Assembly: GCF_003797835.1 (NCBI RefSeq)
Contig: NZ_RKMF01000001.1
Location: 186,001-250,000 of the forward strand
Length of the DNA stretch: 64,000 nucleotides
Reading direction: 5' to 3'
From: Kocuria soli
Lineage (GTDB): Bacteria; Actinomycetota; Actinomycetes; Actinomycetales; Micrococcaceae
Shown: one piece after another, positions 17,739-26,113 of the stretch
Layout: every line of letters starts with the position of its first letter
Numbering within the stretch: the first letter of the stretch is position 1
Position numbers and translations under genes: made by a program
Notes under the pieces: model-generated
Database searches by the model: none
Seen by the model: only the letters and a program-made list of their open reading frames with translations
What the model was told of the DNA's origin: nothing

Positions 17739-18857
17739 ATGACCGTTCCTCGCCGCAGCCCGAGCACCGACAGCTTCCTGACGGGATCCCTGTCCCGGCG
17801 AAGCGCCCTCACCGGCATGGCCGCTTTCGGGGCCCTCGCTCTGGCGGGCTGCCAGACCGGCTCCGGCTCCCCGGAGGACGGCGGCAGCGAGTCCTCGGAG
17901 GGTTTCCCCCGCACCATTGGCCACGCCTACGGTTCGACGACGATCGACGAAGCCCCCAAGCGCGTGGCCACGATCGCCTGGGTCAACCAGGACGTGGTCC
18001 TGGCGCTGGGAGTGGTGCCGGTCGGCATTGCCGAGACCGACTTCGGCGGCAACGAGAACAAGTCGACGGACTGGTTCGACGACGCCCTGGCGGAAAAGGG
18101 CGGGGAGCAGCCCACCAAGTGGTCCGAGACCGACGGTCTGGACTTCCAGGCCATCGCGGCAGCTGAACCCGATCTGATCATCGGCGTCTACTCCGGCATG
18201 ACGCAGGAGGACTACGACAAACTCTCCGAGATCGCCAACACCGTTGCACCGCCGGCAGACACCGCACCGTTCGGCACCCCGTGGGAGGAAACCACTCGCT
18301 TGATCGGCGAGGCGCTCGGGCGTGACCAGGAGGCAGAGGACCTGGTGTCCTCCGTCGAGGAGAAGATCTCCAAGGCCGCAGAGGAGAACCCCGATCTGGC
18401 GGGCAAGACCTTCATCTACGGCACCGTGGACCCGTCCGCCGAGGAGCAGATCAGCATCTACACCTCCGTCGACAACCGGCCGCGTCTCATGACCGCGCTG
18501 GGCATGGAGCAGGCTCCGGTCGTCGTGGAAGCCGAGGGCGACGATCCGACCGAGTTCTTCATCGGCTGGTCCCCCGAACGCGCCGACGAACTGGAGTCGG
18601 ATGTCCTGATCACCTGGGCGGCCGATGAATCCGTGCGCGAGGACATCGAGTCGGACGACCTGCTCAACAAGATTCCGGCGGTGGCCGATGGCCACATGGT
18701 CCTGCAGACCGACGGCCAAGAGACCCTTTCAGTCTCCGCCGCCTCGCCCCTGAGCATCCCGTGGGCCCTGGAGAACGTGATCCCGCAGATCTCCGAAGCG
18801 GTCGGGGGCAGCGGGTCCACGGGCGAGGCATCGGCCACGGAATCCGCCGCAGCATGA
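17739..18857 (+). CDS. Ferric-siderophore ABC transporter, binding lipoprotein
   Basis: This exported lipoprotein captures ferric siderophore outside the membrane and hands it to the permease. The 372 residues begin with a signal that combines a twin-arginine-like SRRSALTGMAAF with a lipobox LALAGC (Cys38), so Tat export is plausible. The mature part is a class III (FepB/FhuD, PF01497) binding protein: PKRVATIAWVNQDVVLALGVVPVG, then DFQAIAAAEPDLIIGVYSG and IPWALENVIPQIS at the end. It is first in a five-gene operon in which every junction overlaps by ATGA or GTGA. The siderophore type cannot be read from the sequence, and no biosynthesis genes are in the window. Confidence 0.93.
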   Translation: MTVPRRSPSTDSFLTGSLSRRSALTGMAAFGALALAGCQTGSGSPEDGGSESSEGFPRTIGHAYGSTTIDEAPKRVATIAWVNQDVVLALGVVPVGIAETDFGGNENKSTDWFDDALAEKGGEQPTKWSETDGLDFQAIAAAEPDLIIGVYSGMTQEDYDKLSEIANTVAPPADTAPFGTPWEETTRLIGEALGRDQEAEDLVSSVEEKISKAAEENPDLAGKTFIYGTVDPSAEEQISIYTSVDNRPRLMTALGMEQAPVVVEAEGDDPTEFFIGWSPERADELESDVLITWAADESVREDIESDDLLNKIPAVADGHMVLQTDGQETLSVSAASPLSIPWALENVIPQISEAVGGSGSTGEASATESAAA

Positions 18858-19891
18858 GCCGGTCCCTACGGGTCACCCCGTGGGTCACGTTGGCCGTCGC
18901 AGTGATCCTCCTGATCGCCGCGACGGCCGCGTCGCTGTTCTGGGGCAGTCGATCCATCGACCCCGGCACCGTGGCGACGGTGCTCGGGAGGCTGCCGGGC
19001 ATTCTGACGGGGCAGGACTCCGGTGCCGGCGCCGACATGGACACGGCAGTGGTCCTCAACCGCATTCCGCGAACCGTGACCGCGGTCCTGGTGGGCGCAG
19101 CACTGGCCGCCGCGGGCGCGGGCATGCAGGGGGTCAGCCGTAACCCACTCGGTGACCCGGGTTTGCTGGGGCTGTCCTCCGGAGCTGCAGCCGGCGTCGT
19201 GCTCGCCCTGGGGTGGCTCGGGGCGCACAGCAGCTGGCAGATCGCCCTGGCGGCACTGATCGGCTGCACCGTCGCGGCCGGACTCGTCTTCGGCCTCTCC
19301 CAAATCGGAGGGGGCGCGCCGACGCCCATCGGACTGACGCTCTCCGGCGCGGCGGTCAACGCCGGATTCGTCGCCGTGACCTCCGCCGTCGTCCTGACCA
19401 ACCAAGCCGTCCTGGAGCGGTACCGGTACTGGAACGTGGGATCCGTGTCCCGTACGGACACCGGCGACCTGGCCACGGCGGCACCGTTGGTCCTGATCGG
19501 AGTTGCGCTGCTGCTGGCCGGGGCATCGGGACTCAACGCCATGGCCCTGGGCGATGAACTCGCCCACGGTCTGGGTGTCGACCTCGGTGTCCAGAGGGGC
19601 CTGGTCTTCGTGGGGATCGTGGTTCTGGCGGGCTCGGCGACAGCGATTGCCGGCCCGATCGCTTTCGTGGGACTGCTGGTCCCCCACGCCATCCGCCGCG
19701 TCGTGGGGGGAGACTACCGCTGGTTGATCGTCCTGAGCCTCCTCCTGGGCCCGGCCCTGCTGCTGGTGGCGGACACTCTCGGCCGCGTGGTGGCGCCGCC
19801 CCAGGAGATCTACGTGGGGATCACCACGGTGGTCCTGGGGGTTCCCGTGTTGCTGGCCCTTCTTCGTCGACGACGGGGGGTCACGCTGTGA
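18854..19891 (+). CDS. Siderophore ABC transporter permease (FecCD family), first
   Basis: This 345-residue integral membrane protein forms half of the ferric-siderophore channel. It has about nine to ten hydrophobic segments and FecCD-family landmarks: RIPRTVTAVLVGAALAAAGAGMQGVSRNPLGDPGLLGLSSGA, a stretch typical of the coupling region. GPIAFVGLLVPHAIRRVVGGDYR marks the site that contacts the ATPase. The ATG at 18854 overlaps the preceding TGA by 4 nt, indicating translational coupling. A longer frame upstream runs inside the binding-protein gene and is not needed. Confidence 0.94.
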   Translation: MSRSLRVTPWVTLAVAVILLIAATAASLFWGSRSIDPGTVATVLGRLPGILTGQDSGAGADMDTAVVLNRIPRTVTAVLVGAALAAAGAGMQGVSRNPLGDPGLLGLSSGAAAGVVLALGWLGAHSSWQIALAALIGCTVAAGLVFGLSQIGGGAPTPIGLTLSGAAVNAGFVAVTSAVVLTNQAVLERYRYWNVGSVSRTDTGDLATAAPLVLIGVALLLAGASGLNAMALGDELAHGLGVDLGVQRGLVFVGIVVLAGSATAIAGPIAFVGLLVPHAIRRVVGGDYRWLIVLSLLLGPALLLVADTLGRVVAPPQEIYVGITTVVLGVPVLLALLRRRRGVTL

Positions 19892-20931
19892 AGGCCGCTT
19901 CCGTCCAGACCATCCGCCGCAGGCAGTCCCACCGGGGCCGCCTGCTGCTCGCGTCCCTGCTGATCGCGGTGCTGGTCATGATGGGCGTGCGGGTGTTGCT
20001 GGGTCAGTACACCGTCACCCTCCCGGACTTCTTTCGCATCCTGGCGGGCGAGCGCATCCCCGGAGCCACGTTCATCGTAATGCAGGACAAGCTGCCGCGC
20101 GCCCTGCTGGGTGCCGCCGCGGGACTGGCTTTCGGCATGGCCGGTGCCCTCTTCCGCACCGTGTTGCGCAATCCCCTGGCCAGCCCGGACGTCCTGGGCA
20201 TCAACGCGGGCGCGGCGGCCGGGGCTGTGGCATCCATCTACTTCCTGGGGACCTCGGGCGCAGGCGTGGCCTGGGCGGCGCTGGTCGGGGCACTGGTCGC
20301 CGCCGGTCTGATCGCTGCGGCCTCCACCTCCTTGCACGCCGGGGCGGGCGCATCCGGGATCGTCGGTGAACGCTTCCTGCTGGCCGGGATCGGCGTCGGA
20401 GCACTGGGGCAGGCCGTCGTGGTCGGCGTCATGGCCCGACTGTCCACGCAGAACGCCCAGGGGGCCGCGGTATGGACCGCCGGTTCCCTCAATTCGTCCA
20501 CCTGGGACCGTCTGGTCCTGGTCCTGGCGGTGCTCGTGGTCGCGGTTCCCCTCGCGGTGATCCTGCACCGGGCCATGGAACCCGCGTCCCTGGGCAAAGA
20601 GCTCGCCGTCGGCCTGGGGTCCCGCCCGGGCCTGATCCAAACGGGAACCCTGGGCGTGGGCGTGCTGCTCGCCGCCGTCGCAACGGCCTCAACGGGACCG
20701 TTGTCCTTCGTCGCACTGCTCGCCACCCCCATCGCAGCGGCACTGCACGGTGGACGGATCTCAGTGCCTGCCAGTGGCGCCGTCGGTGCCCTGATCGTCG
20801 TGTCCGCGGACATGGTGGGAGCCGAAATGTTCGGCGACGCACGGCTCCCCGCCGGAGTGATCACCGGAGCGATCGGTGCCCCCGTGATGTTGTGGCTGCT
20901 CGTGAAGCAGCGGAGAGGAGCTCAGTCATGA
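19888..20931 (+). CDS. Siderophore ABC transporter permease (FecCD family), second
   Basis: The second channel subunit has 347 residues. KLPRALLGAAAGLAFGMAGALFRTVLRNPLASPDVLGINAG matches the FecCD coupling segment, and GPLSFVALLATPIAA is the equivalent of the PHAIR region. GTG at 19888 overlaps the previous TGA by 4 nt. The two permeases differ clearly in sequence, as expected for a heterodimeric pair such as FepD/FepG. Confidence 0.93.
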   Translation: MKAASVQTIRRRQSHRGRLLLASLLIAVLVMMGVRVLLGQYTVTLPDFFRILAGERIPGATFIVMQDKLPRALLGAAAGLAFGMAGALFRTVLRNPLASPDVLGINAGAAAGAVASIYFLGTSGAGVAWAALVGALVAAGLIAAASTSLHAGAGASGIVGERFLLAGIGVGALGQAVVVGVMARLSTQNAQGAAVWTAGSLNSSTWDRLVLVLAVLVVAVPLAVILHRAMEPASLGKELAVGLGSRPGLIQTGTLGVGVLLAAVATASTGPLSFVALLATPIAAALHGGRISVPASGAVGALIVVSADMVGAEMFGDARLPAGVITGAIGAPVMLWLLVKQRRGAQS

Positions 20932-21815
20932 GTGACCTGCAGAGCACCCCGGTGTTCCGGACCGAAGGCCTGTCCCTCGGGTACGGGCCCCGGACCGCCG
21001 TGTCCGACGTCGACCTGGTCATCAATCCCGGGGAGACAACAGTGCTGATCGGGGCCAACGGATCGGGCAAGTCCACCCTGTTCAAGGGGCTGTCCCGGCA
21101 GCTGCCCCCTCGTTCCGGAAGGATTCAGTTCCGGTCCCAGGACCTGGGGCAACTGCGCCCCAAGCCCTATGCCCGCCAGGTCGCCCTGCTGCCCCAGTCC
21201 CCCGTGGTGCCCGAAGGCCTCACGGTTGCCGAGTTGGTGGCGCGGGGGCGGCATCCGCACCGGCGGTGGTGGGGTGCGCCCTCCCCCGGCGACGACGAGG
21301 CGATCGCTCGCGCCCTGTCCATGGTGGATCTGGAGCAGTTGGCCGAGCGCCCCGTGGACGAACTCTCCGGTGGCCAACGGCAGCGCGTGTGGATCGCGCT
21401 GGTCCTGGCACAGGACACACCCACCGTGCTCTTGGACGAACCCACCGCAGCGTTGGACCTGGCCCACCAGGTGGAGCTGCTGGACCTGATGCGCTCCCTG
21501 CGCCGCCCGGACGGCAGCCGGACCACCGTGGTGGCCGTCCTGCACGAACTGAACCTGGCCGCGCGCGTGGCCGACCGGGTGATTGCACTCAAGGAGGGAG
21601 GGGTGCAGGCGGTCGGGACGCCGGACGAGGTGTTCACCGAGCAGACTCTCTGGGAGGTCTTCGACCTGGAGGCCGAAATCGTACGGGACCCCACGGAGGG
21701 GCATCCCGTGGTGCTCCCGCGTGGCCGTCGCCGCGCAGCCGCGGAGCCGGAAGGCGCGCGCACCGAGCCGGGCGAGTCCACCGTCGAGGTTCCCGTGGGG
21801 ATGGAGGCATCATGA
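20928..21815 (+). CDS. Siderophore ABC transporter ATP-binding protein
   Basis: This cytoplasmic ATPase powers siderophore import. In 295 residues it shows the Walker A motif GANGSGKST (42-50), LLPQSP for the Q-loop, the signature LSGGQRQRV (146-154), Walker B TVLLDEP (166-172) and the switch histidine in VAVLHELNLAARVADR. This is the FepC/FecE group. The ATG at 20928 overlaps the upstream TGA and has GGAGAGGAG in front. The C-terminus carries an extra Arg/Glu-rich tail of about 35 residues. A longer in-frame extension upstream lies within the permease gene and is rejected. Confidence 0.95.
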   Translation: MSDLQSTPVFRTEGLSLGYGPRTAVSDVDLVINPGETTVLIGANGSGKSTLFKGLSRQLPPRSGRIQFRSQDLGQLRPKPYARQVALLPQSPVVPEGLTVAELVARGRHPHRRWWGAPSPGDDEAIARALSMVDLEQLAERPVDELSGGQRQRVWIALVLAQDTPTVLLDEPTAALDLAHQVELLDLMRSLRRPDGSRTTVVAVLHELNLAARVADRVIALKEGGVQAVGTPDEVFTEQTLWEVFDLEAEIVRDPTEGHPVVLPRGRRRAAAEPEGARTEPGESTVEVPVGMEAS

Positions 21816-22780
21816 GCGCCGCAGCTCAGCCAGTACCCGTGATCGCCTGTGCCGAGGTAGAGGTCACCGGAGTCGAAGACCTCTCACCGACGTTCCGTCG
21901 CGTCCGCCTGGCCGGCCCGGAGTTGGCCGAGTTCTCTCGAGATCTCATCGGCGACGGTGATCCCGTGGCGTGCCGCGACGCCTACCTCAAACTCCTGCTG
22001 CCGCCGGAGGGCACCGAGCCGACTCGCCCCGACCTGAGCATGGGGTACCGCGGGTGGTTCGCGCTGCCCCAGGAGCAGCGCGGCTATCTCCGTACGTACA
22101 CCGCCCGATCGGCACGGTGGGTGGAACTCAGGGGTCAAGTGGTACCGGAGGTCACCCTGGACTTCGTCCTGCACGCAGCGGATCAGGGCCCCGGCGGACG
22201 CTGGGCCGCAAACGCCCGCCCCGGCGACCGGACCTACCTGTTGGGGCCCGGCCCCGGAGAATCACCGTGGTCCGCCTGGGGTTCCGGTCGCGCCCGACGG
22301 ATCGTGGCTGTCGGGGACGAGACCGCTGTGCCGGCACTGCTGTCGATCGTCGAAGAACTCCAGGCCGAAGAGCAGCCCATCGATGCGGACGTCATCATGG
22401 AAGTGCCGCTGGCCGAGGACCTTCCGCTCGCGGAGTCCTCACCTTCGGTCCGCGTGCACGCCCTCCCCCGTTCAGAAACCGGTGCCCACGGGACGGGTTC
22501 CGTCCGCGAGTTGGCACACGTGCTGGATCTGCCGACCTTCTGCGTGGCGGACGTCCTCGCGGGTCGACGCCCGGAACGCGCCGTCGAGGCCACCGCGACG
22601 GAGGCGACCCCCCTCTGGGAAATCGCCGATCCCCGATCCGAGCGGGACACCTACGTCTTCCTGGCCGGTGAGGCGGCCAGCGTCAAGGCGTGGCGGCGGC
22701 TGTGCGTGGACGCCGCGGGCATCCCCAAGCAGAACGTGTCCTTCATGGGCTACTGGCGGCGCGGGCAGGCCGAGTCCTGA
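21812..22780 (+). CDS. Siderophore-interacting protein (FAD ferric-siderophore reductase)
   Basis: This cytoplasmic flavoprotein of the SIP/ViuB family reduces the imported ferric siderophore with NAD(P)H so that iron is released. The 322-residue product shows RTYTAR (94-99) for FAD binding, VLHAADQGPGGRWA, GDETAVPALLSIVEEL (168-183) in the nucleotide domain and the C-terminal GYWRRG. It is the last gene of the iron operon and overlaps the ATPase gene by ATGA at 21812-21815. The position completes a self-contained uptake-and-release unit. Confidence 0.95.
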   Translation: MSAAAQPVPVIACAEVEVTGVEDLSPTFRRVRLAGPELAEFSRDLIGDGDPVACRDAYLKLLLPPEGTEPTRPDLSMGYRGWFALPQEQRGYLRTYTARSARWVELRGQVVPEVTLDFVLHAADQGPGGRWAANARPGDRTYLLGPGPGESPWSAWGSGRARRIVAVGDETAVPALLSIVEELQAEEQPIDADVIMEVPLAEDLPLAESSPSVRVHALPRSETGAHGTGSVRELAHVLDLPTFCVADVLAGRRPERAVEATATEATPLWEIADPRSERDTYVFLAGEAASVKAWRRLCVDAAGIPKQNVSFMGYWRRGQAES

Positions 22781-22816
22781 GCGGTTCCCGCGTGATCGGG
22801 CGAACAGCCGTGCGAT

Positions 22817-22846
22817 TTGCGCAATGGACCGCGGTCCGCGTAATGT
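22817..22846 (+). promoter_or_regulatory. Promoter of tRNA-Arg
   Basis: TTGCGC (22817-22822) and TAATGT (22841-22846) with an 18-bp spacer lie about 50 nt upstream of the tRNA 5' end. Confidence 0.6.
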
Positions 22847-22900
22847 AATCCACTGTTCGCGAGCCCGGCAGGGCGGCGAACATCGGTCTGTGAGACCGGC

Positions 22901-22973
22901 GCGCCACTAGCTCAACGGATAGAGCATCTGACTACGGATCAGAAGGTTGGGGGTTCGAATCCCTCGTGGCGCA
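22901..22973 (+). tRNA. tRNA-Arg(ACG)
   Basis: A 73-nt cloverleaf with a perfect 7-bp acceptor stem (GCGCCAC / GTGGCGC), discriminator A, D-loop CTCAACGGATAGAG, anticodon loop CTACGGA giving ACG, and T-loop GGTTCGAATCC. The 3' CCA is not encoded. A34 is the expected substrate of TadA, encoded at 26846-27337. Confidence 0.97.
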
Positions 22974-22982
22974 CTTTTCATG

Positions 22983-23020
22983 AGCGGCCTGACTTGGAGG
23001 ATCCAGGTCAGGCCGCTTTG
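22983..23020 (+). terminator. Terminator after tRNA-Arg
   Basis: 15-bp arms agcggcctgacttgg / ccaggtcaggccgct (one G-U pair) with a 5-nt loop, followed by TTG. It lies 10 nt after the tRNA and could also stop the convergent aldo/keto reductase transcript. Confidence 0.75.
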
Positions 23021-23051
23021 CTGTGCGCGGGCAGCCCCGAAGAGCGCTCGG

Positions 23052-24047
23052 TCAGTACCTCGATCCGGCCACCGGCAGGTGCTCGAGCAATGCCAGGTCC
23101 TCGTCGTCCAACTCGACCTCCACGGCCCGAGCGTTCTCGGCCAGGTGTTCCAGGGAGCTCGTCCCCGGGATCGGCAGGGACACGCCCCCGGCACGGGCGG
23201 GCAGCATGGTCCAGGCAATCGCCACGGCTGCCATCGGAACACCGTGCTTTGCCGCCACGCTCCGGATCGGCGGCAGTACCACGTCGTCGTTGGTGGCCCT
23301 GGCCTCATCCGTGAACCGTGGATTGCGCGCACGGAAATCCCCCGCCGGGAACTGACGTCCACCCAGTGCGCCGGTGAGGTACCCGCGGCCCACCGGTGAG
23401 AAGGGAACGAACACCGCGCCGTTGTCCCGGCACCAGCCGATCACGTCGCCGGCAGGGTCACCGTCCGAGGTGTGGCCGGACCCGTCGGGGTCGCGGGTCC
23501 AGAGGGAGTATTCGGACTGGACCGCGGCCACGGGGTGGATCGCCTGGGCGCGCTGCAACTGCTCCACGGAGACCTCGGAGAGCCCGATGCTGCGCACCTT
23601 CCCCGATGTCACAAGTTCCGTCATGGCACCCCAGGTGTCCTCGAGCGGCACCTCCGGATCGATGCGGTGCACGTAGTAGAGGTCGATGACCTCTGCCCGC
23701 AGTCGCCTCAGGCTGTCGTCGATCGCGGTGCGGATGTATTCCGGGTCGCCGCAGCGTTCGGTCTTGGGCGGCTCCAACTGCTCGGCACGCAGTGCGACCT
23801 TGGAGCACAGGAACGTGCTGTCGCGGCGGTCGCGCAGAGCCGCCCCCACGAGTTCTTCGTTCGCCCCGCCGCCGTACAGGGTCGCGGTGTCCACGAAGTT
23901 CATCCCGGAATCCACCGCCTCGCGCACGACGTCCAGCTTGGCGCGCTCGGTCAGATCCGTCCGGTCCAGCACCCAGCTCAGGCCCATGGCCCCGTAGCCG
24001 ACGGCCCCCACCCGATCACCGGTGGGGGTGAAAACGACTTCTCTCAT
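23052..24047 (-). CDS. Aldo/keto reductase
   Basis: This NADPH-dependent aldo/keto reductase has 331 residues and an (alpha/beta)8 barrel; its substrate is unknown. The catalytic tetrad is visible: Asp53 and Tyr58 in FVDTATLYGGG, Lys83 in CSKVAL, and His127 in YYVHRID. SIGLSEVS, AVQSEYSLW and FVPFSPVGRGYLTG follow in family order, and LPIPGTSSLEHLAEN is the NADPH phosphate-binding region. Sequence style is of the AKR group of plant and actinobacterial reductases. The ATG at 24047 has GAGGAGA upstream. It starts 8 nt after the SixA-like gene ends and is probably cotranscribed with it. Confidence 0.9.
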   Translation of the reverse strand: MREVVFTPTGDRVGAVGYGAMGLSWVLDRTDLTERAKLDVVREAVDSGMNFVDTATLYGGGANEELVGAALRDRRDSTFLCSKVALRAEQLEPPKTERCGDPEYIRTAIDDSLRRLRAEVIDLYYVHRIDPEVPLEDTWGAMTELVTSGKVRSIGLSEVSVEQLQRAQAIHPVAAVQSEYSLWTRDPDGSGHTSDGDPAGDVIGWCRDNGAVFVPFSPVGRGYLTGALGGRQFPAGDFRARNPRFTDEARATNDDVVLPPIRSVAAKHGVPMAAVAIAWTMLPARAGGVSLPIPGTSSLEHLAENARAVEVELDDEDLALLEHLPVAGSRY

Positions 24048-24055
24048 GTCTCTCC

Positions 24056-24607
24056 TCAGATCCGTTCCGCGCGCGGGACGGTGAAATCGGTCAATCGTGC
24101 ATCTGCTCCGTCCAGCAGGCCCCAGCCGCGGGTGGTCCTGAGGACCGCCAGACCGCTCGTCGGATAGCCCCCGGACAGGTCCATGACCGCGTCCATCTCC
24201 GAATCGGCGCCCGCCAGTCGCATGGCAAGGTCCTGGACGGCGGGTTGGTGGCAGATCACCATGAGCACCCGAACCGAATCCGGCACCGCGTTGATCTCCG
24301 CCAGCACCTGGGCCGCCGACGCCTCGTAGAGGCGCTCGGAAAGATTGGCCGTCGGCGCCTTGTCCCCCAGCTCGGAGGACACCCATGTGCAGGTCTGTCG
24401 GGTACGCAGGGCGGAGGAGCACAGGATCATCTCCGGTGCCAGCCCCGCCTCGAGCAGCCAGCGCCCGGCCAACGGCGCATCTGCTTCACCCGTGGAGCTC
24501 AGGGAGCGTTCGTGATCGTCCACTCCCCACCCCGCCCCTGCGGCGGCGTGGCGCATGAGGATCAGCACCCGTTCGTCATGGCGGTCTTCCGTACGCGCTG
24601 CACACAT
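24056..24607 (-). CDS. SixA-like histidine phosphatase
   Basis: The 183-residue protein belongs to the histidine phosphatase superfamily, closest to the SixA group that removes phosphate from phosphohistidine. Arg19-His20 in LILMRHAAAG form the phosphopocket, SSALRTRQTC contains the conserved arginine, and VICHQPAVQDLAMRLAG supplies the second histidine. The physiological substrate in actinobacteria is unclear. The ATG at 24607 is the first of a likely two-gene unit with the aldo/keto reductase. Confidence 0.85.
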   Translation of the reverse strand: MCAARTEDRHDERVLILMRHAAAGAGWGVDDHERSLSSTGEADAPLAGRWLLEAGLAPEMILCSSALRTRQTCTWVSSELGDKAPTANLSERLYEASAAQVLAEINAVPDSVRVLMVICHQPAVQDLAMRLAGADSEMDAVMDLSGGYPTSGLAVLRTTRGWGLLDGADARLTDFTVPRAERI

Positions 24608-24630
24608 GGCGTCATGTTCTCACGAACGGA

Positions 24631-24670
24631 CGACGGCGCCTTCCCCGGCCGAGCGGGGAAGGCGCCGTCG
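24631..24670 (-). terminator. Hairpin after the winged-helix regulator gene
   Basis: A perfect 16-bp stem cgacggcgccttcccc / ggggaaggcgccgtcg with an 8-nt loop starts 20 nt past the regulator stop codon. There is no T-run on the minus strand, so termination would rely on the stem. Confidence 0.65.
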
Positions 24671-24690
24671 TGAATCGGCGGGAGCGCCGG

Positions 24691-25503
24691 TCAGATCGAG
24701 TATTCGGGGGCGGCCCAGACAACCACCTCGGGGTGGTCGTAGAACCGGTAGCCCTGGCCCCGCACCGTGCGCACGGTGTTCGCCAGACGACCGAGCTTGG
24801 AGCGCAGGCGCCGGATGTGTACGTCGATCGTGCGTTCGTTGGGAGTCTCCTCGGCGTCGCACCAGAGACTGCCGATGAGTTCCCCGCGCCCGACCGTGCG
24901 GGAGCCGTTCTCCACCAGGTAGTTGAGCAGCTCGAACTCTTTGTACGTGAGGTTCAGGATGTCGCCGTCGAGCAGAACTTCCCGGCGGGACAAGTCGATG
25001 AGAACGCCTGCCGACTGCGAGGCACGGGTTTCAGGATTCTGGCGAACCAGCGGCGGTGCCGGTTCTGTGCGCTGTTCACCCGAGGTTGGATCGCCGAGCG
25101 CGTTCCGCACGACCTCAAGATCGGTTCCGAGGGCACCGGTCTGGGCCAGTGCGACGGCGGCGTAGGTTTCTGCCTGGGGCGAGAGCTCCCCCACTGCGCG
25201 ACGGAGATGCTGGACGACCTCGACCAGCGTGGTTCCGTCCTGAGCGGCTTTGGTCTCGTCCAGACCCACGTAGAGCACGAACCCCCGGGCTTCACTACCG
25301 GGAGTGGCACCGGTGGACTCCTGCGGGGCGAGTCGGCGGTCGGCATGCACGTCTCCGGGCTGTCCGTTGACCGCAGAACGCACGGTGGGGCGTGCAACCG
25401 GGCGTTGACCCGGCACAGCACCTTCGGCGAGAGCACTCTGATGGCGAACCGCAGCCGCCCTGTTTCGCTGCGAAATATGCACGTAGCCGGGGGCACCCGC
25501 CAT
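24691..25503 (-). CDS. Orphan winged-helix (OmpR/PhoB-type) regulator without receiver
   Basis: The 270-residue protein ends in a complete OmpR/PhoB winged-helix DNA-binding domain (about 165-260): LTYKEFELLNYLVENGSRTVGRGELIGSLW, then ERTIDVHIRRLRSKLG and RTVRGQGYRF. The N-terminal half is not a response-regulator receiver: it lacks the acidic pocket and phosphorylated aspartate and instead has GFVLYVGLDETKAAQDG and AETYAAVALAQTG. Close relatives occur in Arthrobacter-type Micrococcaceae, so it is a family trait and not a truncation. The ATG at 25503 is well set by GAGGAG 6 nt upstream. It is preceded by a long leader with its own promoter. The signal and targets are unknown. Confidence 0.85.
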   Translation of the reverse strand: MAGAPGYVHISQRNRAAAVRHQSALAEGAVPGQRPVARPTVRSAVNGQPGDVHADRRLAPQESTGATPGSEARGFVLYVGLDETKAAQDGTTLVEVVQHLRRAVGELSPQAETYAAVALAQTGALGTDLEVVRNALGDPTSGEQRTEPAPPLVRQNPETRASQSAGVLIDLSRREVLLDGDILNLTYKEFELLNYLVENGSRTVGRGELIGSLWCDAEETPNERTIDVHIRRLRSKLGRLANTVRTVRGQGYRFYDHPEVVVWAAPEYSI

Positions 25504-25682
25504 AACTGCTCCTCGAATCCTTCGGGGCTCACGGAGCCCACCACCGACAAGAAGGTCAAGCCGGTATGCCGCTGCTCGTCTGCCTCAAGTCGCCCTAGCT
25601 CTCCCACAAGCAAGACGTTCGCCTCAGCACCGAAACCTGGGTACACACTGAAAGCGGCACGGACATCTTCCCGCGATTCACC

Positions 25683-25710
25683 CAGATAGATCAAGTAACA
25701 ATCGTGTCAA
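25683..25710 (-). promoter_or_regulatory. Promoter of the winged-helix regulator
   Basis: On the minus strand, TTGACA (25710-25705, a perfect -35) and TATCTG (25688-25683) are 16 bp apart. Transcription would begin near 25676, leaving a leader of about 170 nt before the ATG at 25503. Confidence 0.6.
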
Positions 25711-25711
25711 C

Positions 25712-25728
25712 GTCTCACATAATGAGAC
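25712..25728. promoter_or_regulatory. Palindrome GTCTCAcataaTGAGAC next to the -35
   Basis: A perfect 6-bp inverted repeat with a 5-bp centre ends 1 bp upstream of the TTGACA -35 of the regulator gene. The position suits an operator for an activator or repressor. Which protein binds it is not known from the sequence. Confidence 0.5.
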
Positions 25729-25988
25729 TTTGAGCTGAAAATCGACACTTTGGTCGCATCAGTCATCAAAGGCTGGTTTATCCGGGTCGCTCGGTATCGC
25801 CTTTCTGGGGGCATTTGCACTGAAAGCCAGCGATTCTCCGACTGAATTGGCGGACTAGCAAACACTTGATCTGAAGTCAACGAGTTGCCGAGTGGACCAT
25901 GCGCATCTCACTATTCGAGATACGCATGAGTAGGTTTGCTCACTCACCACCTCTTGTGGTCGCCAGGCTGAACCCAGCGATGGCAGCA
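25729..25988. other. ORF-free A+T-rich stretch with a hairpin
   Basis: No credible gene is visible between the regulator promoter and the upp terminator. The sequence is clearly lower in G+C than its neighbours. It contains a 12-bp inverted repeat (25898-25909 with 25917-25928, one G-U pair, 7-nt loop), discussed as a possible structured RNA or operator. Confidence 0.5.
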
Positions 25989-25990
25989 CA

Positions 25991-26022
25991 AAGGCCGCCC
26001 CTCGGTGTCGAGAGACGGCCTT
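25991..26022 (-). terminator. Terminator after upp
   Basis: On the minus strand AAGGCCG...CGGCCTT closes a bulged hairpin with an inner CTCTCG/CGAGGG stem, followed by TTG. It lies about 90 nt downstream of the upp stop codon. Confidence 0.7.
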
Positions 26023-26113
26023 CCCCGCAGCGTGTGCTCGCCCGGGCCTGCAGGGGACCATGGCCCCCAGCGGGCCCGGTCCGTTCATCCGTTGCCCAGA
26101 GTGCGAGCGGCGC

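Noticed and set aside
22901-24670. Integrated element at the tRNA-Arg gene
   Set aside because: No integrase, direct repeat of the tRNA 3' end or foreign gene cluster follows; the downstream genes look native.
25500-25694. Possible small protein from TTG 25694 (MIYLGESREDVRAAF...) on the minus strand
   Set aside because: There is no ribosome-binding site, the start lies upstream of the predicted transcription start, and the frame runs out of phase into the regulator gene. The regulator ATG itself has an excellent GAGGAG.
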